This document shows positions 31,436 to 43,487 of a stretch of 64,000 nt of DNA, piece after piece. The first letter of the stretch is position 1, and every line of letters begins with the position of its first letter. Below the pieces are notes generated by a model that was not told where the DNA came from, did no database searches, and saw only the letters and a list, made by a program, of their open reading frames with translations. Origin of the DNA: Nemertoderma westbladi. Lineage: Eukaryota > Xenacoelomorpha > Nemertodermatida > Nemertodermatidae. The DNA lies in assembly GCA_032718475.1 (NCBI GenBank), contig JAUCBJ010004224.1, positions 121,081 through 185,080 on the forward strand, in the 5' to 3' direction. The position numbers and the translations under genes were made by a program.

Positions 31436-33858
31436 CCTTGACGGGCTTCGGTTCTAGCCATTTGACGCATAAAACTTTCTTGAGCCATCGTATTATTTAA
31501 TATTGAGTTATCGGTATATAAATTTCTCGGATTATGATCAGTTCTATATGGAATATCATTATCAACAGGTTTATAATTACCCTTAATAGGGTTTACTATA
31601 GGAGTTTCTACTTCACTAGCAGTATAGATGCGTGTAGGATCCACACCTTGCGCATGAAATACTTCAGACCTAACAGGTTGACACATTGTTACAGGGGGTG
31701 GTGGTATACCCCTTTGTATATTTACTAATTTATCGCGTTCTAATGCGATACTCTGCTGCACTTCTTGTAACTCTAACCGACCTTCTCTTACTGTTCCCTT
31801 TAACTGTTGAACAGTCCCTTCCATCTCTCGGACCTGCTGGGAGGAACGCAAGCGCTGTTCCTCCAATTGTCCGAGCAGGAGATCCATCCCCCGCCGTCCC
31901 TCATCCACCCACTCGACCGCCGAAGCGGGAGCCGCCAACATAGTAGCGGGTAGATGAGGGATGACGTGCGATAAATCGTTGATGTCTCGCTCGGCGTCCA
32001 AGGCTGGGACTGATTCTGAGGCTATTCTACTGGGGACAGGTACTTTAGTACTGTGCAAAGGGAATTTAGAGTTAGGTTCTGGAAGTACAGGTGTCTCTAT
32101 CACAGAAGGGGTGGCTTCGAGAATAGGCCTAATTATTTCAGGCTCATCTACTATAGTAGGGAGTCTTTCTACTCTAATAATTTGATCTGTGGGTTCTGTA
32201 CTACCTAAGTCTGCACTAGCTAGTTGCCTTCTCACAGCTGGGGGCAAATTAGGTAATTTCTGATGGTGAGGCGTTCTTCTACGTCTGTTGGAACGAGATC
32301 TATTTCCTCCGCCTTCAGAATCTGTTGTATTGCCTTCATCAGATGATGTAAATCCCTTTCTCTTGGGAGTAGATCGACTTATCATCTGCATCTGCTTAGC
32401 TGTTCTTTGTTTATTGAAGTAGTCTTGCCTCTCTTGAAGATTTTCCAACTCTAGTTGGACTGTCTCTTCAGATGCCCTCCGTTCTGCTGCTGCCACCGCC
32501 TCTGCTGCTTTTCTTTCCGCTCCTACCGCTGCCTCTGCCACTTTTCTTTCCGCTTCTACCGCTGCCTCTGCCGCCTTTCTTTCTGCTTCTACCGCTGCCT
32601 CTGCCGCCTTTCTTTCCGCTTCTGCCGCTGCCGCTGCCGTTGCCGCTTTTCTTTCAACTTCTGCCGCCGCCGCCGCTGCTGTCTTTCTGTCTTCTATCCG
32701 TTTTTTCTTTAATTGTTCTTCCTGTTCCCTAGCGATGAGGATGCTTTCATCAAATTTAGCCTGCTCTACGGCCAACATTTCCGCATCTAATGAGTCTAAC
32801 ACAAATTTGGCTCCCTCACTAGTAGGATGAAGTCCAGCTAGCCGTCTCCTTAGCTCTTTGTCGCCTATAAATCGTTGATAGTCCGACAGATAGATATCAA
32901 TGGCGTCCTTCTGAGGTTTCTCTGATGTAACCTCGCTTTCCACCTGAGAAAAGGTAGCGTCTGTTGATTCTCTGTGGGTCGAGCGCTCAGTTAGCTGAAT
33001 TTTCCATTGGGTTGTTCCTTGAACTTTAAGACTCACCCGTTGGAACCAAGTCTTTACGGCAACTTGCAACAACATATCTTGGCTTCTCTTCGAGGCTTCC
33101 TCAAAGGCCGATAGGATTAGTCTGATTCTTAGGATACGTTCTCGAACTTGATAAAGCAGCTCTCCCTGCTCTTGAGGTCATTGGGGTTGTTGAAACAAGT
33201 GTTCCTCTAATCGCTCCAAAGAGCTGAAGAATCCCTGTACATATTCTGCTGCCGACCTCTTCCACACAGCTGGATCTCTAGTGTCCTTTACCACTCCCAT
33301 CCTGTATAAGTCCTCCCAGGCAGCTTCTGATAAGTTAAACGGGAGTCCAGGTTCGGGGAAGTTCCATTGTGTCTTGACAATAGACTTCAGTTCCTCCATT
33401 GTGTATCCCGCATAACTGTCCTTGGTCGATCGCTTACTTCTCGCCCAATCGATTTGATGTTCTTCCACCGCAATCAATACTCTAGTGAGTACGGCTTCAG
33501 GAAGAATGAGAAGTGGATCCGAATAAACTGCTTCTGCCATCTTTACTCCGCGCTCGGGTGTCAACTCTACAGTATCTGAACTACCGGAGCTACCGGGCCG
33601 CTGAGAAATAAGTTCTCGGTTCGGATGTTGCTGCTGTTTAACAGCTGCCTCTTGGTCCCGCTTGACTTGAGCCTGAGTGCCTATGATAGACCTACGGTGC
33701 TTTACTAGCCTAGGGTCTGATACTACTACTGAAGGGATGACTTTTCTTACAGTAGGAGGGGACTTGAACTTTGGTCTCAAATGTTCGGTACTCCTGTCGG
33801 AGTCGCAGACTGTTGTTTCTAGGAGACTATCTGACAGAGTTTGCTTTGTGTCAGCCAT
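31436..33858 (-). pseudogene. Gag-like coiled-coil protein of the minus-strand BEL element
   Basis: One frame begins MADTKQTLSD at 33858 and is interrupted only by a TGA at 33178-33180. The first 226 codons are polar and contain a DWARSKRSTKDSYAGY segment. After the stop comes a long helical region with six or so 11-residue AERKAAEAAVE repeats (32500-32700, about 33-bp DNA repeats). A basic RSRSNRRRR patch, a second coiled coil (QLEEQRLRSSQQ) and AQESFMRQMARTEARQGF follow, where it is cut by LINE F. The call as gag comes from its position before a BEL integrase on the same strand. The TGA could be a real stop between two ORFs. Confidence 0.6.
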
Positions 33859-33859
33859 G

Positions 33860-36830
33860 TTTGATTGTACAGTTGAATGCCTACTACTATAACGACAGTT
33901 AAAGCAAGTCTAGTAATTCAGTATCAACTGTTAGCCTAGTAATTAATTACCGATATCGTTACTCAATGTAACGCGATATATATATAATATATTAGAATAC
34001 CGGTATACACTTATAGTATATATATAAGTATTATTACAGACTAGGGTTTGTCACAGAATACCGGTATATAATTTCAGCATAAATATATAGAAATATATAT
34101 AATAAGCCTACCGTGAGTACCGGTATACAGCTTACACTTATAGTATATATAAGTATGATTATAGACTAGAATTAATTACAGAATACCGGTATATAATTTC
34201 AGCATAAAATTTATATAAATAAATATAATAAGCCTACTATAAATACCGGTAATGTCAATTATTTTAGAATAACTGAATTTCTGAATTTTAGGATTACTTT
34301 CCTTTACTTTATTACTGTTATTTAAGCAGTAGTCCAACTGATATTAAGACCTAATTGATGTATAACAGGCCTACTATTTTATAAATCGGTTTGAGTTGAT
34401 TTATAATATATATACCCGTATAATGGGTTTTTGTCAATGTTTGAAATAAATGTTATTATTTCTGGTAAGGAGTCACTACACAGAAGCTGAACGCTCTCAG
34501 TGAAGTGCTACTTGTTGGACACTAAAACAAATAATTCTACTTGACTAAGTTACTTATTACTACAAATTACGTACAATTACTGGGTGAAATTACAATCTCT
34601 AAATAAACACAAAAATTACACGTACAAATTTTAGGGTAATTTTACAGGAAATCTACAAACCAGCCTAACAAGGGGTTAGAATTTCTGGTTCTTACAAACG
34701 GACAGGAAACTACGGTATTTAAAAATAATTAAGCAGTAGTAAATAAATTACGTTGTCCAGATAAGAAAATACCACCGTCTGACGACTTATAGTCTTTAGC
34801 TGTACAGCTCTATAAGTACTACGTTATGTACCCGGAGTGTCCTTACCTAGAAGTTAATTACCGCAGCCAACCAGAGCTAACGTGCCTATTAACCACTTTA
34901 CAACACAAATATACCGCCTACACACTAATTACTTTCCGAAAGCACTGTACACTAAACCCTAAATTAGGTACAAGTACTTATACAACAAATAACCAGCAGT
35001 TAAATATACTTGTACAGCAAAAAGAACCACGGTATCTGCTGGAGTGACTAGAGCATAAAATCACCAGTCTTTACCTACGCCAAGCAGCCCTGATGTAGTA
35101 CCGGGGTTAATATAACTATAATGGTATATATAACAAGCACAATTACTGTAGGAATTAACTTGGGGAGTTATGTATGTTGCGAGTACTCGCATATACTCTG
35201 AATAATAAATAAATATGCTACCCGTGCAGACTACACAAACAAAATACAAACCAAATGCTGGCAGACTACTATCAAGCCTAAATAAACTACAGTATATGCA
35301 GACTCCGAAATAGTTAGTTAGTATGCATTCTAACCGAGTAGTACGACTTATTCTTTCGGGGGGATTTACCTTACAGCACTGGATGCCCCCACGTTCCTAA
35401 CTAGTACTTTATCGGACATACACTCTACACACACTGCAATCTCTTCAGACTTAACAACAGTCAGACAACAATCCAGCCTACAAATTATTTGTACAATTTG
35501 AGCAGGCTTACACACCTTCTGCTCAATATTACACTTACAAATAAATAAAACTGACAGAAATAAATAAGCTCTAAAAGCAACAAGGGGTATACAGTCCCTA
35601 ATCTCTTAAATAGCCTACCAATATACAATATCACAATCGAAATAATACTGGTACCGGTAAGTACCGGTTCGGGTCGCTAGGTAGTTAGGCCTACAGGTTA
35701 CTGTCCGACCTGTACAGTCGAATTTATTGCCTACGTGCAATCAAAACAAAAATCTATTATTGTTCTTACCAGAACAATAGACAACTATATTTATTGCCTA
35801 CACTGCAATCAAGAGTTTAAATCTATTATTGTTCGCGCTTTCAGACCTTTAGCAGTTTAACCTGCCAATTTTAGGTGTCCTCTTGTTTATAAATTGACTT
35901 TAGCCTATAACAACTATTTAATGCACATGAAGTAACATTAGCCGAAGCCAGTCTATGCGCGATCATTCACCCACAGTTAAGGGAGACTGGATTCGGATGC
36001 TTTGAAGGGATTGCGGTGCAGACCTACGGTATTATTCGATTGATCGTTACTATATAATCTCTGACAATATTATTCACTTTCGGGGAAATATTAACAGTTC
36101 CTTTAGGACGTGGCGCTTTAAGTATATAAAACAGAGTTATGACTTATACTAAACACAACGAGATGGCTACTGATTTTTGTAAATGGCGCATTCTTTAGGA
36201 GATGCTTTATTATCTGTCACACTGCTGCATACGACTTCACACTGCTGCACACTGATCTGCCGACCGTCACTGAATTTGATCATATATAATGAGGATAGCA
36301 ACTGACACATGAAGGGATTATGAAATAGCATTTAATGCACACTAAAACCACTGTAATGTAAGTCGCAATTGCTACCGGTAACATGTCCCTCTTACCTTCA
36401 GTAATCAAGAAGATTGGGGTTTTATGATTATTTATCGATATTCTCCAAATATAACAACATATCCAACAACATATAACAATTAATAACCGACAGTAAACAG
36501 CAGTAAAATAATGCGGTGAATAGGATTGCGTGAGTGCAGAGTTTCATCAGTCAGTCGTAATGCATTGAGCATTGATAATAGATTTACGTTTTTATAATCA
36601 AAGCCGTCTAATGTTGGCCAAAGTCTGAAACTTCTAACACAGAAGTACAGAAGAATTTCCAAGCAGTTGTTCTCGCTCAGAAAGGTAAACAAAGACCATA
36701 ATGCATTGCGCAGTTTTCCGTAGGCCTCTGTGCAAGATAAAATGAAAATCGCTCTGATTGGCCGAGCGAGCCGAACAAAGAAGTTCCACATCGACAGTAA
36801 ATCAGCTGACAGATTTCGTCATCTGAACTA
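33860..36830 (-). mobile_element. Non-coding 5' region/LTR of the minus-strand BEL element
   Basis: Three kilobases upstream of gag hold no convincing gene. Visible structure: a 130-bp tandem duplication at 33998-34255 (units share ACCGGTATACA and ATAATTTCAGCATAAA); a 75-bp duplication around 35735-35840 (TTTATTGCCTAC, AATCTATTATTGTTC); and a segment at 35846-36000 whose inverted copy occurs at 57880-58012. Short ORFs here are not supported. LTR ends could not be set. Confidence 0.45.
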
Positions 36831-36856
36831 CACTCTATTTAGAGTATTTGGCGTAT

Positions 36857-36990
36857 TGCGGCATAAAATGGCTTGTTATGTCCGCTAAAACACCTACAGG
36901 GTACATTGCGGAGAAAATGGCTTGTTATGTCCTCTAAAACAACTAAACAGTTCATTGCGGAGAAAAATGACTGGTTATATCTGCAAAAGC
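36857..36990. repeat. Three ~47-bp tandem units upstream of the BEL gag
   Basis: Units share ATTGCGG, AAAATGGCTTGTTATGTC and CTAAAACA. They lie about 200 bp before the plus-strand BEL gag frame and may be part of its leader or LTR. Confidence 0.7.
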
Positions 36991-37165
36991 TTTTACAATC
37001 CCAATTTATGACAATACATGACCCCCGCACAATTAGTTCAAACAAACGACATTTTTTACAAAATCATGTAAAATTAATTCATTTATATAGACATTTTTTT
37101 TTTAAGTATGACTTTTCCCAGTGCTAGAAGTGTCTGAAATGGCCTAAAACCTGGCACCGAGTGTT

Positions 37166-38430
37166 CCCCAGTACGAGCCTGAAAAGGACTCGGAACGGGA
37201 TGCCACCCCTCGATCCAATAATCCATTCACGTCAACACCGAAAATCCGTAACCGCGTCATCATTAAAACTCCACCTCTCATCAATCCATCATGTATGGGA
37301 GAAAGCGTTAGTAACTATAATCCTCCTAGTCATCCCAGTTCGGACGATGTCGGCATCATCCGAGCATTGGAGAACCGCCTAGCTATGCCCAAGATGGAGA
37401 TCCGTACATTCGAGGGAGACCCCCCCGTTGATTATCTCGGATTTAAAAAACGGTTCTTTGCTCAGATCGGATCAACAGACATAACCGACGCGCAAAAACT
37501 GGTATATTTATCTCAATACCTATACCTGGGTGACAAACCACGCCGAATCGTTAAATGTTTCGAAGGAGGATCTCACGAAGCGTACCACGACGCATGGAAA
37601 ACTCTAGATAAAAGATATGGTAACATCGGAACTATAATCAATAAGACGCTTGAAAAACTGATATAGGATGCTGGATCCCTAGGGGACCCACAGAATATCC
37701 AAGAGTTTTCGGACTCAATGAAAGATGCTTACTACACTTTAAAACCATTGAACAAGGAGGGGCAAGTAAACAACATCCTAAACCTCCGACAGATTGCCCG
37801 GAAATTCCCCGGATGGTTGCAAAGCAAATGGGCGTATAAATGTGTCGATCTCAGACGCAGACACCCGGATCAGGATCCTAGTTTCCTCGAAATGTCGGCA
37901 TTCCTAGATGATATCTCCAAAGCCATGAACGACTTGATGTTCTCCAAGCAAAGTCTCTCCAAGTTAGACGGAATAGAGAACAACTCTAGGAGCAGGGCAC
38001 CCACTCCGAAACCGAGATTCCGCCCCCCTCCAGTGAGTACGATGGCCACCACCATGGCTGAGGATTCTGAAGACGAGGACTATGAGGAACCGACATCGGC
38101 TGAGGAATGGGCGTGTTATCTAGCGAATTGGGCACCCGAGAGGGAAGGCACCACAACCTTCCTTCTATGTCTCTTATGCGGGGAGAAACACAAGGTGGAA
38201 TTCTGCCGAAAATTCCAGTTCGCCGAACTCGTTCCACACTTCGAGGCAATAATGAAACACCGAGGATGCTTCCGGTGTCTTGGAACAGGTCACTACGTAC
38301 GGGATTGCGACCAAAGGTCATGCTGTACGGTTTGTAACGACCTACGACATCATACACTCCTCCACATTCCTGCAAATTTCGATTTCACCACCCTACCGTT
38401 CCGTATCGAATCCAAACGGAGAGGAGAAAC
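37166..38430 (+). pseudogene. BEL Gag with zinc knuckles
   Basis: The frame of 37295-37666 continues in 37718-39439 after a TAG (37664-37666). It extends upstream to about 37166 without ATG (YEPEKDSER). The N-terminus has the BEL-type PKMEIRTFEGDPP and FKKRFFAQIGS motifs, then a helical capsid-like stretch (IQEFSDSMKDAYYTL, ARKFPGWLQSKW). An acidic linker (EDSEDEDYEE) and cysteine clusters follow: CLLCGEKHKVEFC and CFRCLGTGHYVRDC (C-x2-C-x4-H-x4-C), then CCTVCNDLRHH. It packages element RNA in related systems. One stop codon breaks it. Confidence 0.82.
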
Positions 38431-39439
38431 AAATCACGTCTCCAAGGGTACCCGGATGATTCAGCGGAGGGAAACCAATCCGTTTAAGACAACCGCCGAT
38501 GTATCACATGTGACCAGTATATCAGCTACGGTCAATTTAATAAACCGCCATTATATGGTCTTCGCCAAAGTGATCCCGGTAAGAATCCAAGGGGTCAGAA
38601 AATCCTTAACAACACTCATGTTCCTCGACAACGGGTTGGACGGAACCATCATCGACAGGGATTTCCTTGAACAACTAGGCCTAGACTATGAACCTTGCAA
38701 GCTGCCCATACAGACTATAACCGACCATAAAGAAGTGGAGTCCGGGGAGGTACAACTCAAGATGGAAGGAGTTATTAAGGGTTACGAAACGGTCAAACTA
38801 ACAATCAAAAATGCTCTGGTACATACCGATCTCAGAGTGCGGTTCCGACAATCATCCGAATACGCACCCCTCATACAGTTAGACCGGGAAGATGTGGATC
38901 TACGATGCCCACCATTGGATGTGAACAGAATTACGCTATTAATCGGACTCGATACACCGGAATTACAAATACCGACCGGAGACATCGCCCGATCCGTAAA
39001 GCCGGACGACGGTTTCTATGCGGAGCGCACCATCATGGGATGGACACTCTGCAGCATCAAAGAGGAAACTAACGACACATATACATATCTTCCTAAATGC
39101 CAGATCAAAGAGAACGCAACATCTGTAGGTTACTGTTCAGCAACCGACCTGGACGAGGATTTATTCTTGGAAACCGAAAAAACCCAACAGGAGATGACAA
39201 AATATTTCAACTTAGAGACTCAAGAATTTGCTGTGAAGGATGAGAGTCCGTCCGAAGAAGATCAATATTGTATGGATGTTCTCGACCAGGCAACGTTCAA
39301 AGACGGACATTGGTGCTCGCCCTTGCTTTGGAAAGACCCAGATAGACCAATGGCAAATAATGCCAGCATGGCCCTTAGGAGGCTCAAGGGTATCTTACGC
39401 CAGTTAAATGAGCTACCTGAGATAAGAGAAATACAATAA
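38430..39439 (+). pseudogene. BEL protease and linker to RT
   Basis: The segment has the A17/DUF1758-type layout: ARIQGVRKSL-like entry, MFLDNGLDGTIID, and a downstream LIGLDTPEL motif. The catalytic triplet is D-N-G (about 38629-38637), where D-S-G or D-T-G is usual, so activity is doubtful. It shares the gag frame and ends at a TAA at 39437-39439. A frameshift near 39425 moves RT to another frame. Confidence 0.75.
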
Positions 39440-39440
39440 T

Positions 39441-40573
39441 GTGATTAAAGGTTATTTGGAAGATGGATTGGCGGAAATGGTGCCCCAGAATGAACTACAG
39501 GGGACTAGATGGACGTATTACCTCCCAACCCACTATGTGATGGAAGCCCGGAAGGGCGGTAAAATCTGGGTAGTAAATGATGCTGCGGCTATATATCAGG
39601 GTGAATCCTTGAACAGCCAACTTTACACCGGGCCCAACATCTACAGTACACTGATCGGCGTATTGATCAGGTTCCGAGAAAACAAAATAGCTTTCACATG
39701 TGATATCAAAGCGATGTTCCACCACGTCCAAACGCTACCACGAGATTCAGATTGCCTACGTATACTGTGGATGGATAAAACATTGAATCCACAAGAAATA
39801 AAGCGACTCACCTTGGAGGATGTGGACGTAATGCGCATGATTGTCAGAATCTTCGGCGCTAAGGACTCGCCGGTTGCATGTAGCAACATGTTGAAGAAAA
39901 CAGCGACTATGTGTGAAGACAAGTTCCCTCCGACAGTCATAGAGACCATCCGAAGATGTTTTTACGTAGATGACGGATGCGCTGGTGCAGATAATGTCGA
40001 CGATGCATATCAGCTGGCTATGGGAATGGTGGAATGTTTAAAGAGAGGAGGTTTCCCTCTTGTGAAGTTTAGATCCCATGATAAGGAACTTATGGAAAGG
40101 TTCCCGGAACAAATTCGGCTAGACGACAACAAAATGTATTCCGAGGGTGCGGATCACCGTGTACTCGGTATCGAATGGGACATAGAACTGGATCAGTTCA
40201 TCTTCAAACATAACCCCCTGCCCAAACCAATGACAAAGAGGGGATGTTTATCTGTAAAGAGCGCCATATTTGATCCATTAAACTTCATATCCCCAGTAAC
40301 ATTGGCCGGAATGAATTTGATCAAAGAAATGTGGATAGAAGGACTGGGATGGGATGAAGAACCCCCCCCCCCCCCCCCACACCTCAGTGCCAAATGTAAG
40401 AAGTGGATGGAACAACTCGAACAGCTACACCTCATGCGGATCCCTCGACCATTCTTCCTCAACAAACTACCCACCGATATATTCCAACTCCATACTTTCT
40501 CGGATGCATCGAATACCGGAATCGGCATAGTTACCTTCCTAAGAAGATTAAGTCAGGATGGAAACGGTGATAC
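39441..40573 (+). pseudogene. BEL reverse transcriptase and start of RNase H
   Basis: RT motifs of BEL type: YYLPTHYVMEA, KIWVVNDAAA, FTCDIKAMFHHV (motif A D), FGAKDSPVACSN (motif B) and RCFYVDDGCAG (motif C). A KPMTKRGCLSVKSAIFDPLNFISPV connection follows. RNase H begins at LHTFSDASNTGIGIV. A run of 17 C at 40362-40378 encodes prolines and still leaves the frame intact. The ORF is cut at 40573 by a LINE B insertion and resumes at 42862. Confidence 0.87.
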
Positions 40574-42851
40574 TACTAGGATTGGCATGCTGCATTGCAG
40601 CTGCATTTTTAAGAATGCTGTGCCGGCTTGTCAACAAAATTGCGCCGCCACAACTCCCTATCACCCATGACATTTGCTAGATCATCCGCATCTTTAAGGC
40701 CAGTGTCCTTTAAGATGCGTCTCAAGAAAGTCATGGGCTGTCCACCATGCTTATTCACTCCATGAGGCTGCCAAAGTACAAGATTATGCACTGGCTGGTC
40801 CTCACGGCGAAAGCAATGTCCTGCAAAGCGGAGGCGATTTTGTTCTAGTGTCAAGCTTGGGGGAACCAATGAGACACCTCCAATGTTATATAGTGTCTGG
40901 TTGGAGATGTGTGCATTGTACTTGACACAATGTACCCGGCGTAGCATTCTTGTGAATGTGCCATCCAGAGATTTGGTGTCCTCAGCAGTTAGAGCCCAGC
41001 ATGGACTCCCGTAGAGGAGTACTGGAACTACTGCTGCTCTAAATAATCGGACCTTAAGTTTCCGATTAATTCTAGGTGACTTCCAAATCCTGGAAAGCCT
41101 ATTCAAGGCTGCCCATGCCTTTCCCTTACGTATTCGAAGGTCCTCACCTGACTTCCGGATCCATGATCCCAGGTAACAGAAGTCGTCCACATGCTCAAGC
41201 ATACCATCCTTTGAGCTTATGCTCATCCGATCAGAGACTTGCTGAGGACTTTCAAAGTTAACTGTCAGAATTTTGGTTTTTCTGGAGTTAATAAAAAGAC
41301 CAACACTAGAAGCAGCATGTTCTAATGAGCTGAGGAGCCGCTGGGCTCCCTCTAATGATTCTGAGAGTACTCCTAAGTCATCAGCAAAGTCTAGATCAGT
41401 TAGGTACTTGGCAGGATTTCCTCGACTTCTGGAGCCAGTAGGTGGAGTTATCATCACCCCATCATCATTATGATGATCTAAGGACATGCGTAGAACATAG
41501 TCAACCACAATAATGAACAAGAATGGTGCAAGTGTGTCTCCTTGGAGGACGCCCCATAACACTTCAAATGGTTCTGTGTCACCATCAACAGTAGACACAA
41601 ATGTTGTCGAACCATCGTATACTGATCTGATTGCTGCAATAATTTCATCAGGAATCCCATATAATGAAAGTATGCTGAACATATGTGAGCGAGAGACTGA
41701 ATCAAAGGCCTTGAAGAAGTCAACAAAGATAACAGCCAGATGCCTGTCTTTCTTTTTTGATAACTCTTCAATTATCCTTCTAAGTGCCAAAATGGGCTCC
41801 ATGGTCCCACGACCTTTACGGAACCCATTCTGATTTCCACGTAGCAGTCTCTCAATGGGATCCCTGATGCGATTTAATAGAATTCTATTGTATAGTTTTG
41901 CAGCAATCGAGATCAATGAGATTCCCCGAAAAGAACCATAGAGTGTTAGGTTGCCCTTCTTGGGAACTGGCACCAACTTATTTGTTTTCATTTCTTGTGG
42001 GACTCTTGTTGTACGGTACATGTCTACTATGATGGGATAGATGAGCTTTAAACACTCAGGTATTTTAAAGACCTCAGGGGGAACACCATCTACTCCACTG
42101 GCACGATTGGTCTTAATGCTGTTTGCAGCAGCCTTCACTTCTGCAAAGGAGATATCGCCAATGGGAATATCTGGGAGTACAGACTCAGACACTTTTACTT
42201 CTATAAAGTTATCAGGCAATACCCTGTCATTATTGAGGAGCTTTTCAAAGTGGGCTTTCCAACCATTGAGGCGATCGGCTGGTGATTCAGCCTTAACCTT
42301 GGTGGTTGGTTGGCTTTTCCGCCCAGTAAGCAGATTGATCGATTTCCATGCCTGGGATGATTGCCTGCTGTCGTCAGCATCATTGATGGCATCAACCTGT
42401 TGGTTTATTAGCTCCTGTAGATTAACAGAGTACTGCCTGTTCAGGGACCTAGATGCAGCTTTAACTGCATTCTTGGCCGCTGTAGTCTGTTTGAGTCGGG
42501 ACTCTTTCTGCGCCTTATGAAGGTCATTTCGGCACTTCTGAATTTTGTTGTCAGTCCAGGGGGCCCTTTTCCTGTTTCGAGGGTATACAGGAACTGTTTC
42601 TGCAGCTGCTAACTTAACTGCTTCTGTAAAGGCAGTATAGCCCTCACAGTGATCTGCCGCCTCAGAGGCAAGAGCCTCATACCTGTTGCTCAGCTGTAGT
42701 GTGAAGCTGGATCTCACACTTGGCTGTTGCAACAGAGAGGACCAGTCATGCCGTGGCAAGGCAGATTTCGTTGTTCTGCTAGCACGCAGACTAAGTCTTA
42801 CCTTGGCCACAATAAGGCGGTGATCACTGGAGAAGGGTCGAAGTGTAAATG
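40574..42851 (-). mobile_element. LINE B, copy 4, inserted in BEL RNase H
   Basis: A 2.28-kb 5'-truncated copy in antisense to BEL. The 12-bp duplication AAACGGTGATAC lies on the left (40562-40573) and right (42862-42873). The 3' end has CTAGTAGT. Between the truncated LINE 5' end and the right duplication there are 10 extra bases (42852-42861) that match neither. It is the best preserved family B copy, and its insertion split an otherwise readable BEL frame. Confidence 0.93.
40609..42851 (-). pseudogene. Reverse transcriptase of LINE B copy 4, uninterrupted but 5'-truncated
   Basis: The frame is open from the LINE 5' edge to the stop at 40609, about 747 codons of LINE sequence (upstream codons to 43005 are BEL antisense). 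Contents: the end of the endonuclease (SSDHRLIVAKVRLSLRAS), linker, NRASGVDGVPPEVF, GNQNGFRKGRGT, FVDFFKAFDSVSRS (A), GVLQGDTLAPFLF (B), FADDLGVL (C) and thumb. The C-terminal domain with LLYGSPCWAL, RLRFAGHCFRRED and a final KPAQHS follows. With no stop or frameshift it is a recent copy, but it lacks most of the endonuclease. Confidence 0.9.
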
Positions 42852-42861
42852 ACGATAAAGT

Positions 42862-43288
42862 AAACGGTGATACGAGCTTCTTATTCTCCAAAGCCAAGAT
42901 GGTATCCGGGGAATTCATGGCAACAATCCCGAGACTCGAGCTGCAGGCCGCAATCTGGGCAGTGAGGCAGAACTGCATGATCATGCGGAACCTAAGAATC
43001 CCCATCGAACCGCAGCATTTCTGGGTTGATTCAAGTATTGTGCTTTACTACCTCCACTCACCATCACGGCGACACACCACGTTCGTAGCGAACCGAGCCA
43101 CGGAAATAAAACAATCTACCAACCGAGAACAGTGGCACCATGTAAACGGGAAAGAAAACCCAGCGGACTTATCGAGCAGAGGCGCCACCCCACTCGGTAA
43201 GAGTAAACTTTGGCTCACAGGCCCGGGGTTCTTAAAGCAACCACAACTAACCTGGAGCACCCGATTCGATCCCCGTGGAAATCTATAG
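42862..43288 (+). pseudogene. BEL RNase H, second half
   Basis: Continues the RNase H domain after the LINE. Motifs: FSKAKMVSG, TIPRLELQAAIWA (catalytic E), FWVDSSIVLYYL (D), TTFVANRATEI and WHHVNGKENPADLSSRG (final acidic/N motif). The frame stops at 43288, and several stops precede the integrase N-terminus. Confidence 0.85.
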
Positions 43289-43487
43289 TTGCCTGACCGA
43301 GCCCTCAAAGGACTCGGGCAGGCACTATAATGTTGCGACCACTACGCAACCAGCTGCGTCCTTACAACTATTGATAGAGCGAACCTCCTCGATGAGACGT
43401 CTTATCCACCACATCATGACTCTTCGCAACTTCCTGCGGTGGAAGGATAACAAACCGATAGTTCAATGAAGTATACAAGAACTCATT

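Noticed and set aside
32455-32732. Cys- or Leu/Pro-rich plus-strand ORFs
   Set aside because: Antisense shadows of the AERKAAEAAVE-coding repeats of the minus-strand gag.
37161-37382. Separate 73-codon ORF before BEL gag
   Set aside because: The gag reading continues upstream in another frame (YEPEKDSER), so this frame is probably a shadow.
42041-42520. Plus-strand ORF of 159 codons, with twins at 25371 and 11700
   Set aside because: It is the antisense shadow of the LINE B RT, present wherever that sequence occurs.
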